NCBI GenBank assembly: GCA_036377055.1 | Contig: DASUZD010000105.1 | Span: forward strand, 1-25,644 | DNA length: 25,644 bases | Reading direction: 5' to 3' | DNA from: DASUZD01 sp036377055 | GTDB lineage: Bacteria > Actinomycetota > Thermoleophilia > Gaiellales > Gaiellaceae | Shown: in pieces, positions 1 through 8,026 of the stretch | How the letters are laid out: every line of letters begins with the position of its first letter | Numbering within the stretch: the stretch's first letter is position 1 | Made by a program: the position numbers and the translations under genes | The notes under the pieces: generated by a model | What the model was told of the DNA's origin: nothing | The model's database searches: none | The model's input: the letters and a program-made list of their open reading frames with translations, nothing else

Positions 1-1
1 C

Positions 2-3000
2 GATCTCGTCCTCCACCTCGGCCAGGTCGTGCCGACCGACCGCCTGGTCGACGATCTCTGGGGCGAGGCGCCGCCCGACACGGCCGCGCACGCCGTCGAG
101 GTCTACGTCTCGCAGCTCCGAAAGGCGCTCGATCCGGCCCGCCCGGGGCAGTCCAACCGCGTGCTCGTCCGGTCGCAACCCGGCTACCTTCTGGACGCAG
201 ACCCCGAGCAGGTCGATCTCTACCGCTTCCGCCGGCTGGTCGACGAGGGGCGGGGAGCGCTCGCCGACGGAGACGTCGCGCGCGCGTCGCTCATACTGCG
301 CCAGGCGCTGTCCCTCTGGCGCGGCCCGGCGATCGCCGACTTCGCCTACGAGCCCTTCGCACAGGCAGACATCGCAGAGCTCGAGGAGCTTCGGGTCAGC
401 GCGAGCGAGGATCGGGTCGAGGCCGAGCTCGCCCTCGGTCGCCACGCGGATCTCGTCGGGGAGCTCGAGACGCTCGTCGCGGCCGAGCCGCTGCGCGAGC
501 GGCCTCGCCGGCAGTTGATGCTCGCGCTCTACCGGTCGGGGCGACAGGCCGACGCTCTCGCCGCGTACCACGCCGCCCGCCGTGTCTTCGTGGATGAGCT
601 CGGGATCGAGCCCAGTGCCGAGCTGCGAGCGCTCGAGGCGGCGATCCTGCGGCAGGACGAGACGCTCGCGGCGCCCCCGCCCACCGAGGCCGGCCCCGGC
701 GAGGCTCCAACCGGGCAGAAGCGGAAGTTCGCGACCATCCTGTTCGCAGACGTCACGGACATGACCGGGCTCGCCGAGCGCCTCGACCCCGAGACCATGC
801 ACCGCGTGATGGGCCGGTACTTCGACACCGTCTCGACCGTCGTCGCGCGCCACGGAGGAACGGTCGAGAAGTTCGCCGGAGACGCCGTCATGGCCGCGTT
901 CGGAATCCCGGTCGCCCACGAGGACGACGCGCTCCGCGCGGCGCGCAGCGCGGTCGAGGTTCAGGCGGCGGTCGCGGCGCTCAGCGACGCGCTGGCGCGC
1001 GAGCTCGGCGTCGGCGTGAGCGTGCGTGTCGGAATCGAGAGCGGCGAGGTCTTCGCGGCCGGCGCCTCGAACCAGGCGTTCGTCGCCGGCGGTCCCGTGA
1101 TCACGGCCGCGCGGCTCCAACAGACGGCGGCACCCGGCGAGATCGTGATCGGGGAGGTCGCGCAGCGCCTGGTCGCTCATGGGGCCGACGTCGACCCGCT
1201 CGGCCGGCTCGACCTCAAGGGCAAGCACGAGCCGGTCGCGGGTTTCCGTCTCGTCGAGGTCGCCGACGCGGCGCCTTCCGTCGGGCGGCGCCTCGACACC
1301 CCGCTCGTCGGCCGCGAGCGCGAGCTCCGTGCGCTTCAGCGTGCGCTCTCGCGCGGTGTGGCAGCTCGTGCCGTGCAGGTGGTCTGCGTGCTCGGTCCAG
1401 CCGGCATCGGCAAGTCGAGGCTCGCCGACGAGCTCGTGCGCCTCGCCGGCGCCGACGTGATCGCCCTCGGCGGGCGGTGTCTCTCCTACGGCGACGGCAT
1501 CACGTACTGGCCGTTGCGAACGATCCTGCGAGAGGCGGCCGGCGACGTCAGCCGCGACGCACTCGAGGCCTTGCTGACGGGCGAGGAGGGAGCGCGTGAG
1601 ATTGCGACGAACCTCGCCGCCGCACTCGGATCGTCCGACGAGGCGCCCTCGGCCGGCGAGATCTCCTGGGCGTTCCGGCGCTTCTGCGAGGCGCTCGCGC
1701 GGCGACGTCCGCTCCTGGTCGTCCTCGACGACCTTCAGTGGGCAGAGCCGACGCTGCTCGAGCTGGTCGAGCATGTCGCCGGCCTGAGCTCGGCAAGCCC
1801 GATCGTCCTGGTCTGTCTCGCCCGGGACGAGCTCTTCGACGAGCACCCGCGCTTTCTCGAGGAGGCGTCGAACGTCGAGACCGTCCGGCCCGACGCGCTC
1901 TCGCCGTCGGAGACGGAGGCGTTGCTCGACGTGCTGCGCGGCGGCGTCGACCTCCCGAGCGAAGCCCGGGCGCGCCTCGTCGAGACCGCCGAAGGAAATC
2001 CGCTCTTCCTGGAGCAGCTCCTCGCGTTCCTGCGCGAGCACGGCGTCGGGGCGCTCGATCGAGCGCTGCCTCCGACGATCCAGGCACTGCTCGCAGGACG
2101 CCTCGACCGTCTAGGGCCGGGCGAGCGCGCCGTCCTCGAGCGCGCCGCGGTCGTCGGCAAGGAGTTCCGGGAGACCGCGGTCGCGGCTCTCCTCGCACCC
2201 GAGGCCGCTCTCGCCCTCCCGCGCCACCTGCGAACGCTCGCCGCGCGCGGCTTCATCGAGGCCTCCTCGGCGATTTCCTTCGAGGCCGCCTTTCGCTTCC
2301 GGCATGGGCTGATCCAGGAAGCGGTCTATCGCGCGGCGCCGAAGCAGGAACGGGCCGTGTTGCACGAGCGCTTCGCGGACTGGCTCGAACGGACCGCGCG
2401 CCAGCGCGTGCGCGAGGTGGAGGAGCTGCTCGGCTACCACCTCGAGCAGGCGTATCGGCTCCGGACCGAGCTCGCGCCCCCTGACCGGCACGCGAAGCAG
2501 CTGGCGATCGAGGCAGGAGAGCGGCTCGGCCGCGCCGGGATACGCGCTTCGAAGCGCGGCGACGCTCCCGCGGCCGCGAACCTTCTTCGACGCGCCACCG
2601 CGCTCCTTCCGGCCGACGGCGATCGGCGGCTCGAGCTCCTCTGCGAGCTGGGCGGCGCATTGCGCGCGGCCGGCGAGGCCGAGCAGGCAGGTCGGATGCT
2701 GGAGGAGGCGCTCGAATCGGCGTCGAGCGGCCGAAACCACCGGATCGAGCTTCGGGCGCGGATCGAGCTCACCGGTCTTCGCCTCTTCAGCGATCCCGAG
2801 GGCCGCGCGGACGAGCTGCTCGCGGTGGCCGACGAGGCGGTTCCCGCGTTCGAGGCGATCGGAGACGACCGCTCCCTCGGCCGCACCTGGCTGCTGACGG
2901 GGTTCGTCCACGGCGGCATCCGCTGCCAGAACGCGGCGTGGGAGTATTCCGCGCGCCGCGCGCTCATCCATTACGAGCGCTCCCGCTGGCCCGTCTCGAC

Positions 3001-3754
3001 GTGTCTCGGCCAGCTGGCCGCAGCGATGTACTACGGCCCGACTCCGGTTCCGACGGCGATCGAGCGCTGCGAAGCGCTGCTTCGCGAGAGAGCCGCCGAT
3101 CCGCTCAGCGAGGCAAACGTCCTGGCCCTCCTGGGCGGGCTCAGGGCTCAGGAGGGGAACTTCGGCGAGGCGCGCAAGCTGGTCGCACGAGCAAGAAGCT
3201 CGTACGAGGCGCTCGGGCAGGTCGCCGTGGCCGCGACCTTCTGCGGAGCGGTCGCCGGCGACATCGAGCTCCTCGCCGACGACGCGCCGGCGGCGGTCGA
3301 GGCTTTGCGCTCCGCGTGCGACGTCCTGAGCCGCGCCGGTGACGTGAGCGCTCTCTCGTCGCGCGAAGCGGAGCTCGCAGAAGCCCTCTACGCCAACGGT
3401 CGCTTCGACGAGACAGAGCGCTGGCTCGCGCTCGCGGAGCAACACGCCGCCAGCGACGATCTTGCGGCTCAGCTCGTGTGGCGCGCGGTGCAGGCGAAGA
3501 TGCTCGCGAGAGACGGGGCGCTCGACCGAGCCGAGGCGCTGGGGAGCGAGACCGCGCGGATCGCGGAGCAGACGGACGCGTTGAACCTGCGGGCCAGAGT
3601 TCTTCTCTCCCTTGCCGAAGTCCGGCGCATCGGCGGCCGTTCGGACGACTCCCTCGCCCTCGTCGGCGAGGCGCTCGACCTCTTCGAGCTCAAGGGCAAC
3701 ATCGTGTCGGCCGGAAAGGCACGAGCAGCGCGCGAGATCGCGACGCTCACGTAA
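2..3754 (+). CDS. SARP/BTAD - class III cyclase - AAA ATPase - TPR regulator (5' end outside window)
   Basis: The frame is open from base 2, and the residues before the first GTG (base 29), DLVLHLGQVVPTDRLVDDLWG, are normal winged-helix sequence, so the start lies outside the window. Order within the visible 1250 aa: the end of an OmpR-type winged helix; a BTAD domain to about residue 215; a class III nucleotide cyclase domain at about 240-420, with the metal-site stretches ILFADVTDMT and GDAVMAAFG; an AAA/NACHT-like ATPase with Walker A GPAGIGKSR near 465-473 and Walker B VVLDDLQWAEP near 575; then a long TPR-like helical tail to the stop. By family this is an AfsR/SARP-type transcriptional activator fused to a cyclase-like sensor and a STAND ATPase, cytosolic and DNA-binding. 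A strong hairpin follows the stop. Neighbouring small genes may be targets. Domain identity is certain; whether the cyclase is active is not known. Confidence 0.93.
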   Translation, partial: DLVLHLGQVVPTDRLVDDLWGEAPPDTAAHAVEVYVSQLRKALDPARPGQSNRVLVRSQPGYLLDADPEQVDLYRFRRLVDEGRGALADGDVARASLILRQALSLWRGPAIADFAYEPFAQADIAELEELRVSASEDRVEAELALGRHADLVGELETLVAAEPLRERPRRQLMLALYRSGRQADALAAYHAARRVFVDELGIEPSAELRALEAAILRQDETLAAPPPTEAGPGEAPTGQKRKFATILFADVTDMTGLAERLDPETMHRVMGRYFDTVSTVVARHGGTVEKFAGDAVMAAFGIPVAHEDDALRAARSAVEVQAAVAALSDALARELGVGVSVRVGIESGEVFAAGASNQAFVAGGPVITAARLQQTAAPGEIVIGEVAQRLVAHGADVDPLGRLDLKGKHEPVAGFRLVEVADAAPSVGRRLDTPLVGRERELRALQRALSRGVAARAVQVVCVLGPAGIGKSRLADELVRLAGADVIALGGRCLSYGDGITYWPLRTILREAAGDVSRDALEALLTGEEGAREIATNLAAALGSSDEAPSAGEISWAFRRFCEALARRRPLLVVLDDLQWAEPTLLELVEHVAGLSSASPIVLVCLARDELFDEHPRFLEEASNVETVRPDALSPSETEALLDVLRGGVDLPSEARARLVETAEGNPLFLEQLLAFLREHGVGALDRALPPTIQALLAGRLDRLGPGERAVLERAAVVGKEFRETAVAALLAPEAALALPRHLRTLAARGFIEASSAISFEAAFRFRHGLIQEAVYRAAPKQERAVLHERFADWLERTARQRVREVEELLGYHLEQAYRLRTELAPPDRHAKQLAIEAGERLGRAGIRASKRGDAPAAANLLRRATALLPADGDRRLELLCELGGALRAAGEAEQAGRMLEEALESASSGRNHRIELRARIELTGLRLFSDPEGRADELLAVADEAVPAFEAIGDDRSLGRTWLLTGFVHGGIRCQNAAWEYSARRALIHYERSRWPVSTCLGQLAAAMYYGPTPVPTAIERCEALLRERAADPLSEANVLALLGGLRAQEGNFGEARKLVARARSSYEALGQVAVAATFCGAVAGDIELLADDAPAAVEALRSACDVLSRAGDVSALSSREAELAEALYANGRFDETERWLALAEQHAASDDLAAQLVWRAVQAKMLARDGALDRAEALGSETARIAEQTDALNLRARVLLSLAEVRRIGGRSDDSLALVGEALDLFELKGNIVSAGKARAAREIATLT

Positions 3755-3767
3755 CGGCGGACCAACG

Positions 3768-3797
3768 TGAGAAGCTCCGCAGGCGCGGAGCTTCTCA
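3768..3797. terminator. Convergent hairpin terminator
   Basis: A perfect 13-bp stem (TGAGAAGCTCCGC against GCGGAGCTTCTCA) closes a 4-nt AGGC loop, 13 bases after the stop of the regulator and 20 bases after the stop of the minus-strand peptide gene. There is no long T tract on either side (ATTCCTTCC on the plus side), so it is a strong hairpin of the kind common in high-GC bacteria rather than a textbook rho-independent terminator. It sits where both convergent transcripts should end. Confidence 0.75.
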
Positions 3798-3817
3798 TTC
3801 CTTCCCGTGTGATCGCT

Positions 3818-3925
3818 TTAGGGGAAACCGGGACCGCCATTGCTCGCGAGAGCCGACGGAGCCGCAGAGACGAACGCGCAAATTGCGATTCCCAAAGCGA
3901 CGACTCGATAGAAAACCTTGGACAT
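3818..3925 (-). CDS. Small exported peptide (35 aa): signal peptide plus about 8 residues
   Basis: The minus strand carries AAAGGAGG, almost perfectly complementary to the 16S 3' end, 7 bases before ATG at 3925. The frame runs 35 codons to TAA. The product has a basic N-region (MSKVFYR), a hydrophobic core (VVALGIAICAFV) and an AxA-type cleavage site (SAAPSALA), leaving a mature tail SNGGPGFP. An in-frame ATG at 3931 sits too close to the ribosome site. The gene is convergent with the SARP/TPR regulator and shares its terminator hairpin. Its 5' leader holds a 6-bp inverted repeat (AGCTTC/GAAGCT, 3942-3967) just before the ribosome site. The function is not recognised. Candidates are a secreted signal peptide or a remnant exported protein. 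The ribosome site plus signal peptide make a real gene likely; the role is inference. Confidence 0.7.
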   Translation of the reverse strand: MSKVFYRVVALGIAICAFVSAAPSALASNGGPGFP

Positions 3926-4010
3926 CTCCATACCTCCTTTCAGCTTCCGATTTGCGTCTCAGAAGCTAGAAAGGACGCTGAAAATGCACATGAGTGTGAT
4001 TCCTGATTTT

Positions 4011-4140
4011 TCTCAGGGTTTACTTGATGATTTGCGAGATTCTTTCTAGGGATCTTCCCGATGCGCCGTACGCGCCAGGCACCCTCGAAGGACTTCGCGG
4101 TGGAGAGAGAACCCTGAGACGGCTAGGGGAGCACCCTGAT
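4011..4140. promoter_or_regulatory. Divergent regulatory spacer with ACCCTGA heptamers
   Basis: This spacer between the minus-strand peptide gene and the plus-strand 54-aa gene contains ACCCTGA at 4111-4117 and again at 4133-4139, 22 bp apart, and the inverted copy TCAGGGT at 4013-4019. The inverted copy is part of a 10-bp inverted repeat, TCTCAGGGTT (4011-4020) against AACCCTGAGA (4110-4119). SARP regulators are known to bind heptameric direct repeats in helical phase, and a SARP-type gene lies next door. That pairing is inference. The stretch is also richer in A/T than its surroundings, as expected for a promoter region. The 4133 copy runs into the proposed ATG at 4139, which weakens the case if that start is right. 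Confidence 0.4.
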
Positions 4141-4303
4141 GCGCCGGCCGGTCGAGGCGCCTACCGTCGCGGAGATGAACGTCTCTCTGCCCGCCGATCC
4201 GAAAGACCTGATGCAGGAGATCGTGCGCTACCTGGCCGCCGTCGATCTCTTCCGCGAGCTCGGACACGAACCGACGTGGCGTCGCGAGGTGAGAGCGCCT
4301 TGA
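4139..4303 (+). CDS. Small protein of unknown function (54 aa)
   Basis: The frame opens at ATG 4139, with AGGGGAG 7 bases upstream, and ends at TGA 4301-4303. A second in-frame ATG at 4175 would give 42 aa starting MNVSLPADPKDLMQEIV, but its GGAG abuts the start codon. The C-terminal two thirds (DPKDLMQEIVRYLAAVDLFRELGHEPTW) is a plausible amphipathic helix ending in a His-Glu-Pro-Thr-Trp stretch. No signal peptide or membrane segment is seen. The following membrane-protein gene starts inside this stop codon (TTGA), so the two are probably translationally coupled and work together. I do not recognise a family with certainty. Coding is supported by the ribosome site, the coupling and the protein-like composition in an otherwise Arg-rich shadow region. 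Confidence 0.6.
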   Translation: MRRPVEAPTVAEMNVSLPADPKDLMQEIVRYLAAVDLFRELGHEPTWRREVRAP

Positions 4304-4986
4304 GCGACCGCGCGTATCGATCGGGCATGTCGCGCGTTCCGGCGATGGGTTCTGAGCGGCTCTTGCTCGTGCTCGCCGGGTGCTTCTTCGTCTTCCATCA
4401 CGCGCCGTCGCTGGCCGGGAACGCCGGCGACTGGATCGATCTCGCAACGCCCTTCGCCGTCGTGGCTGCGACGGCTGCGGTGCTCTGCTCGCTCCCAACG
4501 GCGCGCGCGGCAACCGTCCTCGCGCTCATCGGCGGGCTGCTCTACGTCGACGGGCACGGGATCCACCTCGCGGCCAACTCGATCGGGCACGAGACCCTGA
4601 GCGGCGACGCCAAGAGCGTCACGCACTTCTGGGACGAGACCTTCGGCCACATCGAATGGCACCTCGGCTGGATGACGCTGATCGCCGCGATCGCGCTCGC
4701 CGAGGCGTACTCGCAAGAGACCCGGACATGGCGCCCGCGCTCGTACCCGATCGCCGTCGCGACGGCTGCGCTGCTCGGCTTCACGCTCTTCACGGGCACC
4801 GTCGAGGGAGGAACCTGGTGGCTCGAGCTCGCGGCGGCAGTCGTGTTCCTGGTCTGGACCCTGCGCGCGCCTCGACCTCTGCTCGTGACCTGTGCCGGCG
4901 CCTTCGCGCTCGCAGCGGCCCTGATCGGCGTCTGGGCGATCTGGCACGGGGGCGTGCCGCAGTTCAGCCAGCTGGGCTGGCTCTGA
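4300..4986 (+). CDS. Histidine-rich multi-pass membrane protein of unknown function
   Basis: About 228 aa with six or seven hydrophobic segments (for example LLLVLAGCFFVF, FAVVAATAAVLCSL, ATVLALIGGLLYV, WMTLIAAIALA, IAVATAALLGFTLF, LELAAAVVFLVWTL, CAGAFALAAALIGVWAIW). Polar, metal-ligand-like residues cluster at segment ends: FHHAP, DGHGIHLAAN, GHE, THFWDE, GHIEWHLGW and WHGG. I chose TTG 4300 because GAGGTGAG lies 6 bases upstream and the codon overlaps the stop of the 54-aa gene; ATG 4327 has no ribosome site. The frame also stays open upstream to 4024, but that part overlaps the 54-aa gene and is Arg-rich, so it is not credible. The His/Asp/Glu layout loosely recalls membrane metallo-hydrolases (CREST-like), which is inference. 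It ends just before the NRPS gene and need not belong to that cluster. Confidence 0.75.
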   Translation: MSDRAYRSGMSRVPAMGSERLLLVLAGCFFVFHHAPSLAGNAGDWIDLATPFAVVAATAAVLCSLPTARAATVLALIGGLLYVDGHGIHLAANSIGHETLSGDAKSVTHFWDETFGHIEWHLGWMTLIAAIALAEAYSQETRTWRPRSYPIAVATAALLGFTLFTGTVEGGTWWLELAAAVVFLVWTLRAPRPLLVTCAGAFALAAALIGVWAIWHGGVPQFSQLGWL

Positions 4987-5044
4987 GACGGGTCCGCGCC
5001 GCCGTTCTTTGACAGCCGCGCCGACGCCTCGCGACGATCGGTCG

Positions 5045-8026
5045 ATGGCGCCCACGGTTGCGACCGAGATCGTCGAACGCGCGCGCACGGATCCGGGCGC
5101 GGACGCCGTCGTCGACGGCGAGGGGACGCTCTCCTACGGCGAGCTCGAAGCGCGCTCGGCGGCGCTCGCGGCGGAGCTCGTCGCGTGCGGGAGCGGCCCC
5201 GACGCGCTCGTCGGCGTCAACCTCCCCCAGTCGGCGGACTTCGTCGTCGCGGCGCTTGCCGCGCTGCGCGCCGGAGCCGCCTTCCTGCCGCTCGACCCGA
5301 TCTCGCCGCCGGCGCGCCTCGCGTTGATGGTCGGCGAGGCGCAGCCGCCCGTCGTCGTCGGAGGCACGGAGAGCCGGTGGGTGGAGGAGCTCGGCCCGCG
5401 CCTGCTCCGCGCCAAGACGCTCGCGGGCGCGCACGACGTCGTCCCGGAGATGCCCCGGCATCCCGCCGCGCTCGCCTACGTCTTCTACACCTCGGGCTCG
5501 ACCGGACTCCCGAAGGGCGTGGCGGTCACGCAGGACGCCTTCTCGCGCTTCGTCGCCTGGTATCGAGGCGACGCCGAGCTGCGCCCTGGCGACCGCGTTC
5601 CGTTCCTCGCCTCGGTCGGCTTCGACGCGAGCATCGCCGACGTCTGGCCGGCGCTCACCGCGGGCGCGACGCTCGTCGTCGCGGAGCGGCGCGTGCGCGA
5701 CGATCCCGTCCTGCTCGCGCGCTGGCTCGTCGACGAGGAGATCACCGCCGGCTTCCTCGTCACCGCCTACGCCGAGGCCGCGCTTCCGCACGTCGAGAGG
5801 TCGAGCCTGCGGATCGTCTACACCGCCGGGGAGACGCTTCGTCGCGACCCGCGCCGGAACCGGCACTTCCGCCTCCTCAACACCTACGGCGTGACGGAGG
5901 CGGCCGTGCTCTCGACGGCTGCGGAGCTCGCCGGGGAGCCGGGGCGGCCTCCGATCGGCGTGCCGATCGCGGGCGCCGACGTTCGACCGGTCGACGAGCT
6001 CCTGCGACGGCTTCCGGCCGGCGCGGTCGGCGAGCTCGCGATCGGGGGTCCCTGCGTCGCGCGCGAGTACCTGCGCCGTCCGGCGCTGACCGCGGAGCGG
6101 TTCGTCCCCGACCCGGACGGCCCTCCCGGCAGCCGGATGTACCTCACGGGCGACCGCGGCTACGCCGAGAGCGACGGGCGGCTCGCGTTCGTCGGTCGCA
6201 CGGACCACCAGGTCAAGATCAGGAGCTTTCGGATCGAGCTCGGGGAGATCGAGGCGCGGCTCGCGGACGCGGAGCGGATCGACGCTGCCGTGGTCGTCGC
6301 GCGGGGCGACGGCGTCGACCGCCACCTCGTCGCGTACCTCGCGTCGAGCGGCGACCCGCCGACGGACGACGAGCTACGCGCGTTCCTGCTCGAGGCGCTC
6401 CCGCGCTACATGGTTCCGTCGCGGTTCGTCTTCCTCGACGAGCTGCCGAAGCTCCCGAGCGGCAAGGTCGACCGCGACCGGCTCCCCGAGCCGGAGACAG
6501 CGGCGCGGCCGACGCGTGTGCCCCGGCCGGGGCTCGAGCTGACGATCGCCGAGGCGTGGTCGACCGTGCTCGGATGCGCGCTTCCCGGCGCGGAGAGCAA
6601 CTTCTTCGCGCTCGGCGGCCACTCGCTGCACGCCGCACAGGTCGCCGCGCGGCTGCGCGGAAGGCTCGCGATCGACGTCTCCCCGGCGGACCTCTTCACG
6701 CGGCCGACGCTCGCTGACCTCGCCGCCCATCTGGAGAAGCTCGAGCGCCGGGACACCGACGGCTCCGAGCTTCCGCGAGCTGCCGCTCCGGCCGCGTCCG
6801 ACCAGCAGCGCGAGCAGTGGTTCGGGCAGCAGCTCCACCCTCTCGAGCCCGCGACCAACGTCCTGCTCACGCTGCGCCCCGAGGCGCGCCTGGACGCCGA
6901 CCGCGTCGCGGCCGCGCTGGGCGAGGTCGCGCGGCGGCACGCCGTCCTGCGCTCGCGCCTCGTGATCGCCGACGGCCGGCTCGTGCAGGAAGCCGTCGAA
7001 GCCGTGCCGGCGCTCGAGCGGATCGGCTCACCGACGTCAGCGGAGGCGGGCGCGCTTCTCGTAGCGGAGGGCGCCCGGCCGTTCGACCTCGACCGCGAGC
7101 TCCCGTTGCGCGCGATCCTGCTCGAGCTCGACGCCGCTCGCTCCGTTCTCGGGCTCGTCTGCCACCACGTCGCGATCGACGGGACGTCCGCGGAGATCCT
7201 CGTCGCCGACCTCGTCGCAGCGCTCGAAGGACGGCCGCTGCCCGCGCTTCGCCGGAGCTACGCCGACTACGCGTGGGCTCAGCTCGACGAGGCGCGGCGC
7301 GCGGCGACGGTCGCGCGCTGGGCCGACCAATTCGCCGCGTTCGCTCCCGCGAGACCGGAGCCGACGAGCCGGCGCCACGGCGAGCCGGGACGCGCGACCT
7401 GGCAGGAGGTCGCGGCGGACGCGCTGGTCGACGACGCAGGCGAGGCCGGCGCGGCCCTCGGAGTCAGCGCAGGCGCCGCGCTGCTCGCGGTCGCGCTGCG
7501 CGTGCTCGGCCGCGCTCGCGCCGTCGTCGGGCTCGTCGTCGCGAACCGCGACGCCCGGTACGACGACGTGATCGGACCGTTCGCGCGCATCGTCTCCGTT
7601 CCCTGGGCGGGAGAGCCGGATGAGCCGCTCGCCGACGCGTGTGCGCGCGCGCAGGCGATCCTCGCCGATGTCCTCGCCGACCCGGAGGTCGAGCCCGCGG
7701 AGCTCGACGACGCTCTTCGCGCGCGGGGGCTGCGGCTTCCGCCCCCTGACCTCGTCTTCAACGTCGAGCCGCGGCTCCGTTTCCCGACGACGCTGCTCGG
7801 GCGCCCGCTGCGCACGGAGCTGAGCGAGTTCGGCCCCGACCTCTCGCCCGCCCCCGTCTCGATCGCGCTCCGGGAGCGCCGCGACGGCGGCTGGACGCTC
7901 TCGCTCGGGCTCTCGGACGCGGAGCTCGGTCTTCCGGCGGCGGAGCTCGTCGAGCGCTGGCGCGACTCGTACCGCGTCGGGGCCACGCCGGAGCCGCAGC
8001 TCTTGTCATCCTCAGCCGCGCGATGA
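5045..8026 (+). CDS. Nonribosomal peptide synthetase, A-PCP-C
   Basis: About 993 aa. The adenylation domain spans roughly 1-490: A3 YTSGSTGLPKG near 147, A4 FDAS near 192, A5 NTYGVTEA near 278, A7 YLTGD near 365, A8 VKIRSFRIELGEIE near 389 (Ser where Gly is usual), A10 LPSGKVDR with the catalytic Lys near 473. A carrier domain follows with LGGHSL near 523-528, then a condensation domain with an intact HHVAIDG at about 707-713, after which the protein ends. My hand alignment to PheA gives the pocket D-A-A-F-Y-A-T-V-L-K, which keeps the amino-acid-anchoring Asp but matches no code I know. The order suggests a loading-type module whose C domain acts on an acceptor carried by another protein. ATG 5045 fits the domain boundary; TTG 5009 is an in-frame alternative. 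The stop overlaps the next start (ATGA). Confidence 0.93.
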   Translation: MAPTVATEIVERARTDPGADAVVDGEGTLSYGELEARSAALAAELVACGSGPDALVGVNLPQSADFVVAALAALRAGAAFLPLDPISPPARLALMVGEAQPPVVVGGTESRWVEELGPRLLRAKTLAGAHDVVPEMPRHPAALAYVFYTSGSTGLPKGVAVTQDAFSRFVAWYRGDAELRPGDRVPFLASVGFDASIADVWPALTAGATLVVAERRVRDDPVLLARWLVDEEITAGFLVTAYAEAALPHVERSSLRIVYTAGETLRRDPRRNRHFRLLNTYGVTEAAVLSTAAELAGEPGRPPIGVPIAGADVRPVDELLRRLPAGAVGELAIGGPCVAREYLRRPALTAERFVPDPDGPPGSRMYLTGDRGYAESDGRLAFVGRTDHQVKIRSFRIELGEIEARLADAERIDAAVVVARGDGVDRHLVAYLASSGDPPTDDELRAFLLEALPRYMVPSRFVFLDELPKLPSGKVDRDRLPEPETAARPTRVPRPGLELTIAEAWSTVLGCALPGAESNFFALGGHSLHAAQVAARLRGRLAIDVSPADLFTRPTLADLAAHLEKLERRDTDGSELPRAAAPAASDQQREQWFGQQLHPLEPATNVLLTLRPEARLDADRVAAALGEVARRHAVLRSRLVIADGRLVQEAVEAVPALERIGSPTSAEAGALLVAEGARPFDLDRELPLRAILLELDAARSVLGLVCHHVAIDGTSAEILVADLVAALEGRPLPALRRSYADYAWAQLDEARRAATVARWADQFAAFAPARPEPTSRRHGEPGRATWQEVAADALVDDAGEAGAALGVSAGAALLAVALRVLGRARAVVGLVVANRDARYDDVIGPFARIVSVPWAGEPDEPLADACARAQAILADVLADPEVEPAELDDALRARGLRLPPPDLVFNVEPRLRFPTTLLGRPLRTELSEFGPDLSPAPVSIALRERRDGGWTLSLGLSDAELGLPAAELVERWRDSYRVGATPEPQLLSSSAAR

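Noticed and set aside
3767..4006. 79-codon plus-strand frame antisense to the small peptide gene
   Set aside because: No ribosome site, composition unlike a protein, and it overlaps the well-supported peptide gene and the terminator hairpin.
4024..4299. Long N-terminal extension of the membrane protein
   Set aside because: Arg/Gly-rich translation that overlaps the 54-aa gene out of frame; a ribosome site supports the start at 4300.
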